64,000 bases of DNA from JAIBBG01 sp040381475. GTDB lineage: Bacteria > Bacteroidota > Bacteroidia > Flavobacteriales_D > Sanyastnellaceae. This document shows positions 34,889 through 43,673 of the stretch, piece after piece. The notes under the pieces are model-generated. The model worked only from the letters and a program-made list of their open reading frames with translations. It searched no databases and had not been told where the DNA came from. Made by a program: the position numbers and the translations under genes. The DNA is taken from NCBI GenBank assembly GCA_040381475.1, contig JBEIHH010000006.1, positions 14,045 to 78,044 on the forward strand. Reading direction: 5' to 3'. Within the stretch, counting starts at the first letter, position 1. Every line of letters starts with the position of its first letter.

Positions 34889-35297
34889 AGATTCTGAGTT
34901 CGCCAATATCTTCAGTTTGCTTTTTAGCATCGATGGTGATTTCGCGGAGAATAGTCATATGTTCCTCATCCCAACTCACATCAACAGCATTCGTGTCCAT
35001 TGAGTAGGTGTAGATTCTATAATCTCCCGGACGTAGATATTTGAACTCGAACTCCCCGTTGAAGTTTGTCTGAACCCTGTCATCGGGCGAAATGTTATCT
35101 CCGTAAATGATGTAAACATCTCTATCTGACGCGGGGAAAGTTCCCTGATAGGTTGAAGGATTGGTAAGAATTACTCTTACATCCTTGGAAACACTTCCAC
35201 GAATTGAAGAGTTACCTCCGTCTCCGGCCTCCTTCTGGCAAGAGGTCATGAAAGTAATGAGAATGATCGAGGCAGTAAATCGAATCAATTGATCCAT
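34875..35297 (-). CDS. Lipoprotein with a prealbumin-like beta-sandwich
   Basis: A 140-residue protein. ASIILITFMTSC is a lipobox, so it should be anchored to the outer membrane by Cys20. The mature domain (SSIRGSVSKDVRVILTN through NFNGEFEFKYLRPGDYRIYTY) has the pattern of carboxypeptidase-regulatory or transthyretin-like domains: a seven-stranded sandwich with a G-x-F-x-F-x-x-L-x-x-G-x-Y motif. It sits five bases after the DUF4956 gene and overlaps DUF2490, which suggests a structural or adaptor role in that system. I do not recognise a more specific family. Confidence 0.75.
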   Translation of the reverse strand: MDQLIRFTASIILITFMTSCQKEAGDGGNSSIRGSVSKDVRVILTNPSTYQGTFPASDRDVYIIYGDNISPDDRVQTNFNGEFEFKYLRPGDYRIYTYSMDTNAVDVSWDEEHMTILREITIDAKKQTEDIGELRIYDTE

Positions 35298-35302
35298 TTT
35301 TC

Positions 35303-36148
35303 TTAATTATTGAATCCGGAACTAAAGGTTTCATCCATCTGGCTGTCCTGCTGATCTTCGTAGAAGTAGATTTTGAGTACCACCGTATCTCTGAGAAAAT
35401 CAATTTTACCAATTTCAAGACGGTTGATCTTAATACCGGTTCGCGTCTGCAGATCTGCTATTAACTCAGCTCGTTTTCCCTGCTGAATCAGATCAATTCG
35501 CTCGTAAACAATAAGCTTTTGCGATTCGTGCCTGAGCAACCACACCTTTTCAAGTCCGTAAGTCAAAGCAAGAATTGCTGAATTGGCAAAAAACAATTCT
35601 GCCAATGTAATTTTCTTGTTGATCAACGCATTCATCACACTCATACCAATGACGATGAACAGATAGGTCATTTCTTTGATCGGAATCGCATCGGTGCGGT
35701 ACCTGATGATCCCAAACACTGCAAACAGTCCGAGTGCAAATCCCATCTCTACCTTCACGCTTTCGAGCAAATAGCACATCATAAAAATGCTGATGCTAAA
35801 CAGAAAATAAGTGAACAAAAAATCCTTTCTTTTAGCTATCGGGTAGTAAATTAGTCGAACAAGCACAAACACGAAAAGCATGTGTATTGCAACAAGAATG
35901 GCTAACCCTGTAAGCTCTTCGCCCCGAAACAACTCTATTTTTCCAAGCGGATCAAATCCATCCTTTTCCTTTTTGGTAATAACAGTTGCATCCTGTTTTG
36001 TCGATGTGATGTCATCAGTTGTCTGTACATCTGTATCGGTCGTAGCCGATGATTGATCCGATGAAGACTGATCAGACCCCATATTGGCACTGTATACCCT
36101 ACCAATATAGAAATCTTTCAGAACTATTGTTTTAGCGTCATTCTCCAT
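35303..36148 (-). CDS. DUF4956 membrane protein
   Basis: A 281-residue protein. The N-terminal 75 residues are cytoplasmic or disordered, with an Asp/Ser/Thr-rich repeat (GSDQSSSDQSSATTDTDVQT). Four hydrophobic segments follow (LAILVAIHMLFVFVLVRLIY, FTYFLFSISIFMMCYLL, ALGLFAVFGIIRY, MTYLFIVIGMSVMNALI) with the family motif FGIIRYRTDAIPIKEMTYLF, then a soluble C-terminal ferredoxin-like part. DUF4956 proteins co-occur with VTC-domain proteins in many bacteria but have no assigned function. Its ATG overlaps the stop of the VTC gene by 11 bases. Confidence 0.88.
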   Translation of the reverse strand: MENDAKTIVLKDFYIGRVYSANMGSDQSSSDQSSATTDTDVQTTDDITSTKQDATVITKKEKDGFDPLGKIELFRGEELTGLAILVAIHMLFVFVLVRLIYYPIAKRKDFLFTYFLFSISIFMMCYLLESVKVEMGFALGLFAVFGIIRYRTDAIPIKEMTYLFIVIGMSVMNALINKKITLAELFFANSAILALTYGLEKVWLLRHESQKLIVYERIDLIQQGKRAELIADLQTRTGIKINRLEIGKIDFLRDTVVLKIYFYEDQQDSQMDETFSSGFNN

Positions 36149-36896
36149 GCAAAGTTGTTATTTTTTTGATTTTCAAAATTTTCTCCTTAAACGTATTCGA
36201 TTTGATATGCGGAAAAAGCAGGGCAACTCCCAGACAATATTTACTGATTCCTTCAGGCCTTATCATTCTTGCTTTCATATGTTGAATGAACTTTGAGTGC
36301 CTGTTGTTCCCGTCTTGTTTTACCTCGGCAATAACAAAACCCGCAAGGTCCTTTCGGATTCCCTGCCAGCTAAAAGAAATATTTGTATCTAATGTTACTC
36401 TCTCTCCCGCGATAGTATCAACAAGCGTAGTTCTGGTAAAGGAGTTCCAAAGTTTGGGTTCCAGCACTTTGGAGAAATCTGCTTTTGACTCGATAAAATT
36501 CTGGCCTTTTTGATCCAACGCTTCAAAAAGCTCCTGCAGTCTGATCCGGCTTTTTAAAGTCCTTCCCTTGTTGCTCTTTTCTTTCACTTCAAGAAAAGAC
36601 AGATTGCTTTCCACATACTCACGTTTCCTGATCTTGTAACGGTGCCTTTTGCCGTTCTGATGTTGGAGAAAATGCAAAAATCCGGGTGTATCGTAATACA
36701 AAGTTTTGTACCTGCTCTGACGAATACCGGCAATTGAAAGAACCCGGTAATTTTCTGCTAATCCCAAAAGGAATTCCATTAACTGCTCTTCACTGAACAT
36801 AAACTTTGTATCGGTTCTGTTCATGAGCTGCACGCTGTCCATTTCGGTCAGATCAATAGATTGAAACTCGCTGAGTATGTCTTCAAGATTCAGCAA
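36138..36896 (-). CDS. VTC-domain protein (polyphosphate polymerase-like)
   Basis: A 252-residue protein of the triphosphate-tunnel fold. NRTDTKFMFS, YYDTPGFLHF, KRHRYKIRKREY, SFLEVKEKSNKGRT and EVKQDGNN match the basic and acidic tunnel residues of the VTC domain. In yeast VTC4 this domain makes polyphosphate from ATP; bacterial stand-alone members are annotated by similarity only. The key Arg/Lys and Glu tunnel residues appear to be present, so catalysis is plausible. No signal peptide or membrane segment is seen, so it should work in the cytoplasm, presumably on the inner face of the membrane with the DUF4956 partner. It heads the operon. Confidence 0.85.
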   Translation of the reverse strand: MLNLEDILSEFQSIDLTEMDSVQLMNRTDTKFMFSEEQLMEFLLGLAENYRVLSIAGIRQSRYKTLYYDTPGFLHFLQHQNGKRHRYKIRKREYVESNLSFLEVKEKSNKGRTLKSRIRLQELFEALDQKGQNFIESKADFSKVLEPKLWNSFTRTTLVDTIAGERVTLDTNISFSWQGIRKDLAGFVIAEVKQDGNNRHSKFIQHMKARMIRPEGISKYCLGVALLFPHIKSNTFKEKILKIKKITTLHGE

Positions 36897-37020
36897 CAGA
36901 ATAAATTTTCCTGTGGTTTTAAGAAACGGTAAGTATACAGTCTTTTAACCTTACCGTAATACAGGAAGACAAAAAAATTGGAGAATTCCTTGGGGTCCTA
37001 AGACCACATACGAGGCAATC

Positions 37021-37731
37021 CTATCTCAGGTTGTGGTATACAGCCTGAACGTCGTCATCCTCTTCAATCTTTTCAATCAATTCAAGAATTTCATCCGTCT
37101 GCTCTTCATTCAGTTCAGCAAACGAATTCGGAATACGTTCCAATCCAGCTTTTTTTACAACAATATTCCTTTCTTCAAGGGCCTTCTGCATGTTTCCGAA
37201 ATCCGTAAATGCTGTGTAAAGGACTGTTTCGTTCTCGTCGCGTTCCATCGTCTCAAGACCTGAGTCAATCAGCTCCAATTCAAGTTCTTCTGGATTGGCT
37301 ACATTCTCATTTGCAATTCTGAACACTCCTTTTCTGTCAAAAACAAAACTCAGCGATCCGCTGGTACCCAGAGCTCCACCGGCACGGTTGAAATAGAGCC
37401 TGACATTGGCAACAGTGCGGGTAGGATTGTCTGTTGCGGCCTCGACAAGAATCGGAACACCATAAGGGCCATATCCTTCGTACACCATTTCCTCGTAGCT
37501 GCTGTTGTCTTTGTCACTGGCACGCTTGATGGCAGATTCCACACGGTCTTTGGGCATATTTAAGCCCCTCGCATTGGCCATTATCTGTCTCAACCTGGGG
37601 TTGTTCGTTGGATCGGGTCCCCCGGCCTTCACAGCCATTACAATGTCCTTGCCGATGCGGGTAAAGGCCTTCGCCATCTTGTCGTAGCGGGCGAACATCT
37701 TGTGCTTGCGTGTTTCAAATATGCGACCCAT
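37021..37731 (-). CDS. yebC: YebC/PmpR-family protein
   Basis: A 236-residue cytoplasmic protein. Characteristic segments: MGRIFETRKHKMFARYDKMA, GGPDPTNNPRLRQIMANAR, MPKDRVESAIKRAS, YEGYGPYGVPILVEAATDN and LSFVFDRKGVF. YebC proteins were described as transcription regulators and, more recently, as factors that help ribosomes through proline-rich stretches. The ATG at 37731 fits the family. A TTG-N20-TAGGTTTG promoter lies upstream, shared in a 116-base divergent region with tdk. Confidence 0.95.
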   Translation of the reverse strand: MGRIFETRKHKMFARYDKMAKAFTRIGKDIVMAVKAGGPDPTNNPRLRQIMANARGLNMPKDRVESAIKRASDKDNSSYEEMVYEGYGPYGVPILVEAATDNPTRTVANVRLYFNRAGGALGTSGSLSFVFDRKGVFRIANENVANPEELELELIDSGLETMERDENETVLYTAFTDFGNMQKALEERNIVVKKAGLERIPNSFAELNEEQTDEILELIEKIEEDDDVQAVYHNLR

Positions 37732-37755
37732 AATTCTGTTCTGAAAATAAAGCCA

Positions 37756-37786
37756 CAAACCTAAGGTTTCCTGCACCAAGGTGCAA
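37756..37786 (-). promoter_or_regulatory. yebC promoter with embedded inverted repeat
   Basis: TAGGTTTG (37756-37763), a 20-base spacer and TTG (37784-37786) on the minus strand match the Bacteroidota promoter. The inverted repeat TGCACC-AA-GGTGCA at 37772-37785 occupies the spacer and touches the TTG, a good place for an operator. Confidence 0.6.
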
Positions 37787-37834
37787 ATACGTCCCAACAG
37801 AAACTAAACCTTCGGAATTTCGGCTGTTGTCATT

Positions 37835-37842
37835 TAGGTTTG
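37835..37842 (+). promoter_or_regulatory. -7 box of tdk
   Basis: TAGGTTTG, an exact TAnnTTTG match, ends five bases before the tdk ATG, implying a leaderless transcript. Confidence 0.5.
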
Positions 37843-37847
37843 CAGCC

Positions 37848-38441
37848 ATGTTTCTGGAAAATACTGTCAATCGTGGGCGACGTCAGGGCTGGATCGAAGT
37901 GATCTGCGGATCCATGTTTTCCGGAAAAACAGAGGAACTGATTCGTAGAATGAAGAGGGCGGAATTCGCCAAGATGAAAGTTGAGATATTTAAGCCCAAA
38001 ATCGATACTCGCTACCACGAAGAAGAGGTAGTCAGCCACAATCAGAACTCCATCCGGAGCACAGCTCTAGAGCATTCTTCACAAATACTTTTGCTCACCA
38101 GTGATGTTGAAGTAGTGGGAATCGATGAAGCTCAATTTTTTGATCAGGGTCTGCCGGACGTTTGCAACGAATTGGCCAATCAGGGCATTCGGGTTATTGT
38201 AGCCGGCCTGGATATGGACTTTATGGGAAGACCATTCGGTCCAATGCCCAACCTCCTTGCAGTAGCGGAGTTTGTTACGAAAGTTCATGCCATCTGCGTT
38301 GAAACCGGAAATCTGGCGAATTTTTCTTACCGCCACGCACAGGGAGAATCGGTTGTGCAGCTGGGTGAAAAGGAAAGCTACGTGCCTTTATCAAGAGAAG
38401 CCTTCAACAAACACATGGCCGACAGGAAAAAAAGCGGCTGA
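37848..38441 (+). CDS. tdk: Thymidine kinase
   Basis: A 197-residue type II thymidine kinase that phosphorylates thymidine to dTMP for salvage. Walker A is GSMFSGKTE, Walker B is VVGIDEAQFFDQ, and the lasso loop region has ANFSYRHAQGESVVQLG. The structural zinc site of the human and Gram-positive enzymes (CxxC...CxxC) is lost: only one Cys remains in the HAICVETGNLAN stretch. The same loss is usual in Bacteroidota. The ATG at 37848 follows the -7 box directly. Confidence 0.95.
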   Translation: MFLENTVNRGRRQGWIEVICGSMFSGKTEELIRRMKRAEFAKMKVEIFKPKIDTRYHEEEVVSHNQNSIRSTALEHSSQILLLTSDVEVVGIDEAQFFDQGLPDVCNELANQGIRVIVAGLDMDFMGRPFGPMPNLLAVAEFVTKVHAICVETGNLANFSYRHAQGESVVQLGEKESYVPLSREAFNKHMADRKKSG

Positions 38442-38517
38442 CGCGGGAAAAGTCTGTTCACAAATAGTCCATCCGACATCTTATTCCCCCGATATTGTTT
38501 ATTCCCTTTGTTACATC

Positions 38518-40965
38518 ATGATGCTTGACTTAGATGAAATTGCAATTTCCGCCGGCGGAGCATTTTTACAGAAAAAATCCACGGCAACAATTACCCGATT
38601 GCTGCTCGATAGCAGAAAAATCAATCAGGCTGGAGAATCGCTGTTCATAGCAATAGCAGGTCCCAGACATGACGGCCATCTTTTTATCCAGGATGTCTAT
38701 GAAAAAGGAGTGCGAAATTTTCTCGTGGAGAAAAGCATTGACATTTCGAATCTTTCAGATGCCAATATTATTCTTGTAAGTTCTGCGACACGGGCACTTC
38801 AGCAAATAGCAACAGCTCATCGCAATTTATTCAGGTATCCTGTCATTGGCATTACCGGAAGCAACGGAAAAACCATAGTGAAGGAATGGCTCAACACCTT
38901 GCTGGCGGACGAATACAATATCGTCAGGAGCCCTAAAAGCTATAATTCCCAGATTGGTGTTCCGCTTTCCTTGCTGAACATGGAGTCAACCAATACCCTC
39001 GGAATTTTTGAAGCAGGAATTTCCATGCCTGGCGAAATGGAAAACCTCAGGAAAGTGATTCAACCGACCTTCGGTATTTTCACTTCCATCGGCACTGCGC
39101 ACAGTGAAAACTTCCTCTCCCGAAGGCATTTGATTGGAGAAAAGCTAAATCTGTTCACCAAAACTGAATTGCTCATTTTACCTGAAGATGCTGATCTGAT
39201 GCAACTGGTAATTCCCTGGATGAATGACCGTGAAATCCACTTTGTGCCGTCAGCTGAAAATGCCACAGCGCACACACATCACAATGCCACTGAAGTCAAA
39301 ATCAAATGGCGGGATAAGGTACTTTCATTCGATATACCTTTTACCGATAAAGCTTCTCTGGAAAATTCGATGACGTGTATCTATACATTGCTCGCCATGG
39401 CCTATCCGGCAGCGGAAATCCAACAGCGCCTGTCAAGACTTTCGCCTCTTGAAATGCGTCTTCAGCTTCTCAACGGGGAGAATGAGTGCATCATCGTGAA
39501 CGACGCATACAGCAACGATCTGCAATCATTTGAGATTGCGCTGGATTTTCTTGGACAACATGCACGAGGCAGAGAAAAGGCTGTGATTCTTTCAGATATT
39601 TTTCAATCAGGATTGAACGAAAAAGAATTGCACGAGCGGATTGCTGCTATGCTTCGTTCCAGAAAAATCATCACATTCACAGGCATCGGCAAAAGCATGG
39701 TGCACAATCAGAATATTTATCCGGAAGGATCAATCTTTTTTGAAAGCACGGATGATTTTCTGGCACATAAAAACTCGGATGACTTTCAAAAACAGGCTCT
39801 CCTGATCAAAGGCGCACGTGATTTCCGTTTTGAGCGTATTGTTAGTCACCTGCAAGAAAAAACGCACGACACCATTCTTGAAATCGATCTTGGTGCGATG
39901 TCACAAAACCTGAATTACTTCAAAAGCAAACTTCGACCTCAAACCAAAATGATGGTCATGGTAAAGGCATTTGGGTATGGCAGTGGCTCTGGTGAAGTTG
40001 CGTCAATGCTTGAATTCAACAAAGTTGGTTATCTCGCAGTGGCTTACACGGACGAAGGTGTTTCGTTGAGGAAAGCAGGTATTTCATTGCCTGTTATGGT
40101 CATGAACCCTGAAAAAAGCAGCTTGCATAATTTGATCAGGTTTAAGCTCGAACCTGAGATATACAGCTTTAGAACGCTGGAGAATTTTATCAAAGCACTG
40201 CATAGTTCCGACGCCATTTTGCCCTATAACATACACATCAAGCTGGATACAGGAATGCACCGTCTGGGATTCGAAGTGAGCGATCTGCCGAGACTTGGCG
40301 CCATTCTGGCATCAAGACCCGACATCCACGTCGCATCGGTATTTACACATCTGGCAGCAGCAGATGAAAAGACCCATGATGACTTCACAAAAGAACAGCT
40401 GATAAAACTGAATCAAATGGTCGGAATTATCAAGGAGCACACTAAACAATCATGCCTTGTACATGCCTTGAATACCGGCGGAATTGAGCGGTTTCCGGAT
40501 GCACAATACGACATGGTCAGATTGGGTATAGGTATTTATGGAGTTTCTGCAAGTGGTGAAGATCAACATCATCTGAAACAGGTTAGCAAACTGAAAACCG
40601 TTATTTCCCAAATCAGAGAAGTTCCAAAGGGCGACAGCATCGGCTACTCCAGAAAATTCGTGGCACAGGACAAAATGAAAATTGCCACCATTCCGGTTGG
40701 ATACGCCGACGGTCTTCGCAGAAGCATGAGCAATGGCAAGGGTTATGTGATCATCAAAGGAGAAAAAGCTCCTATTGTAGGCAACGTGTGTATGGATATG
40801 ACGATGGTGGATATCAGCAAAATTGCCTGTGAAGAGGGCGATGATGTGGAAATTTTCGGGGATCAAATCACCCTGAATGATTTCGCGTCCATGTGCCAGA
40901 CGATACCTTACGAGGTGCTGACATCGATCAGTCAAAGGGTCAAACGCGTATACCTTCAGGAATAA
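38518..40965 (+). CDS. Fused MurF ligase and alanine racemase
   Basis: An 815-residue protein joining two peptidoglycan precursor enzymes. Residues 1 to about 440 are MurF (UDP-MurNAc-tripeptide:D-Ala-D-Ala ligase): GITGSNGKTIVKEWL is the ATP-binding loop, and NDAYSNDLQSFEIAL the ligase motif. Residues from about 455 are alanine racemase: EIDLGAMSQNLNYFK, then Lys483 in MVMVKAFGYGSG as the PLP lysine, and SIGYSRKF with the second catalytic Tyr. The fusion puts D-alanine supply next to its consumer and is typical of Bacteroidota. The ATG at 38518 (or 38521) is the natural start. It follows tdk after 76 bases. Confidence 0.95.
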   Translation: MMLDLDEIAISAGGAFLQKKSTATITRLLLDSRKINQAGESLFIAIAGPRHDGHLFIQDVYEKGVRNFLVEKSIDISNLSDANIILVSSATRALQQIATAHRNLFRYPVIGITGSNGKTIVKEWLNTLLADEYNIVRSPKSYNSQIGVPLSLLNMESTNTLGIFEAGISMPGEMENLRKVIQPTFGIFTSIGTAHSENFLSRRHLIGEKLNLFTKTELLILPEDADLMQLVIPWMNDREIHFVPSAENATAHTHHNATEVKIKWRDKVLSFDIPFTDKASLENSMTCIYTLLAMAYPAAEIQQRLSRLSPLEMRLQLLNGENECIIVNDAYSNDLQSFEIALDFLGQHARGREKAVILSDIFQSGLNEKELHERIAAMLRSRKIITFTGIGKSMVHNQNIYPEGSIFFESTDDFLAHKNSDDFQKQALLIKGARDFRFERIVSHLQEKTHDTILEIDLGAMSQNLNYFKSKLRPQTKMMVMVKAFGYGSGSGEVASMLEFNKVGYLAVAYTDEGVSLRKAGISLPVMVMNPEKSSLHNLIRFKLEPEIYSFRTLENFIKALHSSDAILPYNIHIKLDTGMHRLGFEVSDLPRLGAILASRPDIHVASVFTHLAAADEKTHDDFTKEQLIKLNQMVGIIKEHTKQSCLVHALNTGGIERFPDAQYDMVRLGIGIYGVSASGEDQHHLKQVSKLKTVISQIREVPKGDSIGYSRKFVAQDKMKIATIPVGYADGLRRSMSNGKGYVIIKGEKAPIVGNVCMDMTMVDISKIACEEGDDVEIFGDQITLNDFASMCQTIPYEVLTSISQRVKRVYLQE

Positions 40966-41030
40966 CATAGGGTAAAACCTTTTCGGTAGGTAATATGTTT
41001 CTGCAAGTACTCAGTAATTTCGCACATAGC

Positions 41031-43661
41031 ATGAAAATGAAGTTTCTTTTTATCCTGCTCCTGGCATTTGTCCTTAAAGGAACAATTGCGCAACAAGCCG
41101 CAACTATGCCTGGAGAAATACTTGTTAAGTTAAAATCTTCCATCACTCCTGAAAAAGTAGTAGAAGAGGTTTATGAGTTCGCCGGACTTGAAAGCAGGTT
41201 CGCCGTTGACCATTGTGTCAGTGATTACATGGACATCTGGCTTTTCACCTTTGATGAATCGGTTCAGGACAAAAGGGACCTGATTCTATTCATTCAATCA
41301 TTAGAAGGGGTTGCCATTGCTCAGGCTAATCACATGCTAGAAGAACGCGATATTCCGGATGACCCATTTCTCGGGCAACAATGGCATCATCAGAATGTTG
41401 ATGATCATGATATTGACAGCGAGCTGGCGTGGGATGTTACAACCGGAGGTAGCACGGCAACCGGCGATGATATAGTTGTTTGTATTGTTGAATTGGGCGG
41501 AGCCAAATGGGACACCCCGGACATCGTTGACAATCACTGGGTCAATAGCCTTGAAATACCCGACAATGGTATTGACGATGATGAAAACGGATATATAGAT
41601 GACTACGACGGTTGGAACATCAATACACTTAGCGATGCATTAAGTACCGGTGATCATGGCACACGGGTAAGCAGCATGATAGGAGCCCAGGGCAATAACG
41701 GCGCAGGCGTAGCGGGTGTTAATTGGGATGTATCTATGATGCAGGTGCAGATTGGCAGCTCCAATGAGGCCAGCGCCATTGCAGGATATGAATACCCTTT
41801 GATGATGCGCAAATTGTACAATGAAACGAATGGTGCCAAGGGGGCATTCGTTGTGGCAACTAATAGCTCGTGGGGAACCAACAACGGTCAGCCGTCGGAA
41901 GCTCCGCTGTGGTGTGCCATGTATGATTCGCTCGGACATTACGGCGTGCTCAGCTGCGGTGCCACTACAAATTCCAACGCCAATGTGGATGTTATAGGTG
42001 ATCTGCCTACAGCCTGTCCCAGTGATTACATGGTTTCCGTGGGAAGAACCAACAGTCAGGATGTAAGGTCATCCGGTGGATTCGGTATCACAACCATTGA
42101 TTTGATGGCACCTGGAGATAACGTATACCTTGCTAATAACACAACATATGTTACAACGACAGGTACATCCTTCTCGAGTCCTTGTGTAGCAGGCGGAATA
42201 GCACTGCTCTATTCCGCTCCATGCAATTCGCTGATGCAATTGGTCAATATTAATCCTGATGAGGCTGCCCTCTCTATCAAAGATTATATACTCAACGGAA
42301 TCGATCCAACTACCCAACTGGAAACTGAATGCGTGAGCGGTGGAAGATTCAATGTCAACAATAGTCTGCAACTGCTTCTTGAAGATTGTGATAATAGCTC
42401 TTGCATTGCGCCATTTGGTGTTACTGTTGATCAGATAGAAAGTTCTCTCAATTACACCATCTCCTGGGATCCATTGCCTGGCATCGAAGAATACAGCGTT
42501 CAGTATCGCATGATCGGAAGCACTGAATGGACACAGGTGGACAATATCCTCAACTCTAGCTTCGTCACAGATGAGTTGAACATCTGCACTGAATACGAAG
42601 TACAGATACTGTCCGAATGCGAAGATGACCAAAGTAATTGGTCCAATCCATTCATCTGGTCAACCGACGGATGTTGTGAAAACCCTATTGCACTTGATGC
42701 GGCAGGCCTAAGTGGAACAAGCGTGGAAATTACCTGGGAAGAAGTTCTTGCGGCAATCTCATATCACATCATTGCGACTCCGGAAAGCGGGGATATCCTT
42801 GAATATGAGAACATCAGCGAAAACAATTTTCTGATTACAGGACTTCAGTCCTGCATGCGCTATACCATCGAAATTTTCACAGACTGCGCTGGTGACCCCG
42901 GAGCGGCGAATGCTTTTGAAATACATACTGGAGGTTGCGAGAACTGTGACGTGCTCGAATATTGTGCAGCCAGTTCAAATAGCAATTCTGAGCATATCGC
43001 ACAAGTAACGGTTGCAAACATCAACCACATTTCAGGCAATGACGATGGATATGTTTTCGTAACAGAAGCTACCACGGTATTAAATGCCGGTTCAACTTAT
43101 ACCATTTCCTGCGTGCCAGGATATAGCGGGGCTTCTTACAACGAAAACTTTATGGCGTGGATTGATTTCAACTCAGATGAAGACTTTGAAGATCCCGGTG
43201 AATTAATTTTTGATGCCCCGGCGCCTACCACTGAAGGTGTATCCGGTGAGTTCATGGTGCCCATGAATGTTATACCCGGATCAGTTCGGCTTCGCGTGGG
43301 AATGGCTTATACACCGTCCAACTCGAATGCTGAACCATCTGATTGCGGAGAATGGACTTTTGGTGAGGTTGAAGACTATTGTGTTACACTTGATGAGGAA
43401 GTGGGAATATTTGAAGCGCAGTATCAACAATTCCTTCTGTACCCAAATCCTGCAAACGAATCGGTAACCGTGTACTCTTCCTCCTCACGGCGTGGCATTC
43501 CAGTGCAGTATCGTTTGCTGAATATGAACGGACAATTGATTCAGGCGGCCAATCTTAACGTCGGTAATTCGATTGATTGCAGTCGACTCAGACCCGGTGT
43601 TTATATCATGGAAATAATTTCCGACTCATACATGGAGCATATTCGTTTCAATAAGAATTAA
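41031..43661 (+). CDS. Secreted S8 subtilase-like protein with FnIII, GEVED and T9SS domains
   Basis: An 876-residue protein. The signal peptide is MKMKFLFILLLAFVLKGTIA. A propeptide-like region (to about 110) precedes the S8 domain. His209 (DHGTRV) and Ser380 (GTSFSSP) of the triad are present, but the Asp position reads CIVELGG, with Glu154 instead. Two fibronectin type III domains follow (about 460-640), then a GEVED domain (AWIDFNSDEDFEDPGE, GEVEDYCVTL) and a type A sorting tail starting LLYPNPANESVTVYS. A TAATTTCG box lies nine bases before the ATG. Reduced or altered activity is possible because of the Glu. Confidence 0.9.
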   Translation: MKMKFLFILLLAFVLKGTIAQQAATMPGEILVKLKSSITPEKVVEEVYEFAGLESRFAVDHCVSDYMDIWLFTFDESVQDKRDLILFIQSLEGVAIAQANHMLEERDIPDDPFLGQQWHHQNVDDHDIDSELAWDVTTGGSTATGDDIVVCIVELGGAKWDTPDIVDNHWVNSLEIPDNGIDDDENGYIDDYDGWNINTLSDALSTGDHGTRVSSMIGAQGNNGAGVAGVNWDVSMMQVQIGSSNEASAIAGYEYPLMMRKLYNETNGAKGAFVVATNSSWGTNNGQPSEAPLWCAMYDSLGHYGVLSCGATTNSNANVDVIGDLPTACPSDYMVSVGRTNSQDVRSSGGFGITTIDLMAPGDNVYLANNTTYVTTTGTSFSSPCVAGGIALLYSAPCNSLMQLVNINPDEAALSIKDYILNGIDPTTQLETECVSGGRFNVNNSLQLLLEDCDNSSCIAPFGVTVDQIESSLNYTISWDPLPGIEEYSVQYRMIGSTEWTQVDNILNSSFVTDELNICTEYEVQILSECEDDQSNWSNPFIWSTDGCCENPIALDAAGLSGTSVEITWEEVLAAISYHIIATPESGDILEYENISENNFLITGLQSCMRYTIEIFTDCAGDPGAANAFEIHTGGCENCDVLEYCAASSNSNSEHIAQVTVANINHISGNDDGYVFVTEATTVLNAGSTYTISCVPGYSGASYNENFMAWIDFNSDEDFEDPGELIFDAPAPTTEGVSGEFMVPMNVIPGSVRLRVGMAYTPSNSNAEPSDCGEWTFGEVEDYCVTLDEEVGIFEAQYQQFLLYPNPANESVTVYSSSSRRGIPVQYRLLNMNGQLIQAANLNVGNSIDCSRLRPGVYIMEIISDSYMEHIRFNKN

Positions 43662-43673
43662 TCCAGCAGCAGA

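Noticed and set aside
42069..42632. 187-codon minus-strand frame inside the subtilase gene
   Set aside because: Antisense shadow of a clearly coding region; no domain pattern.
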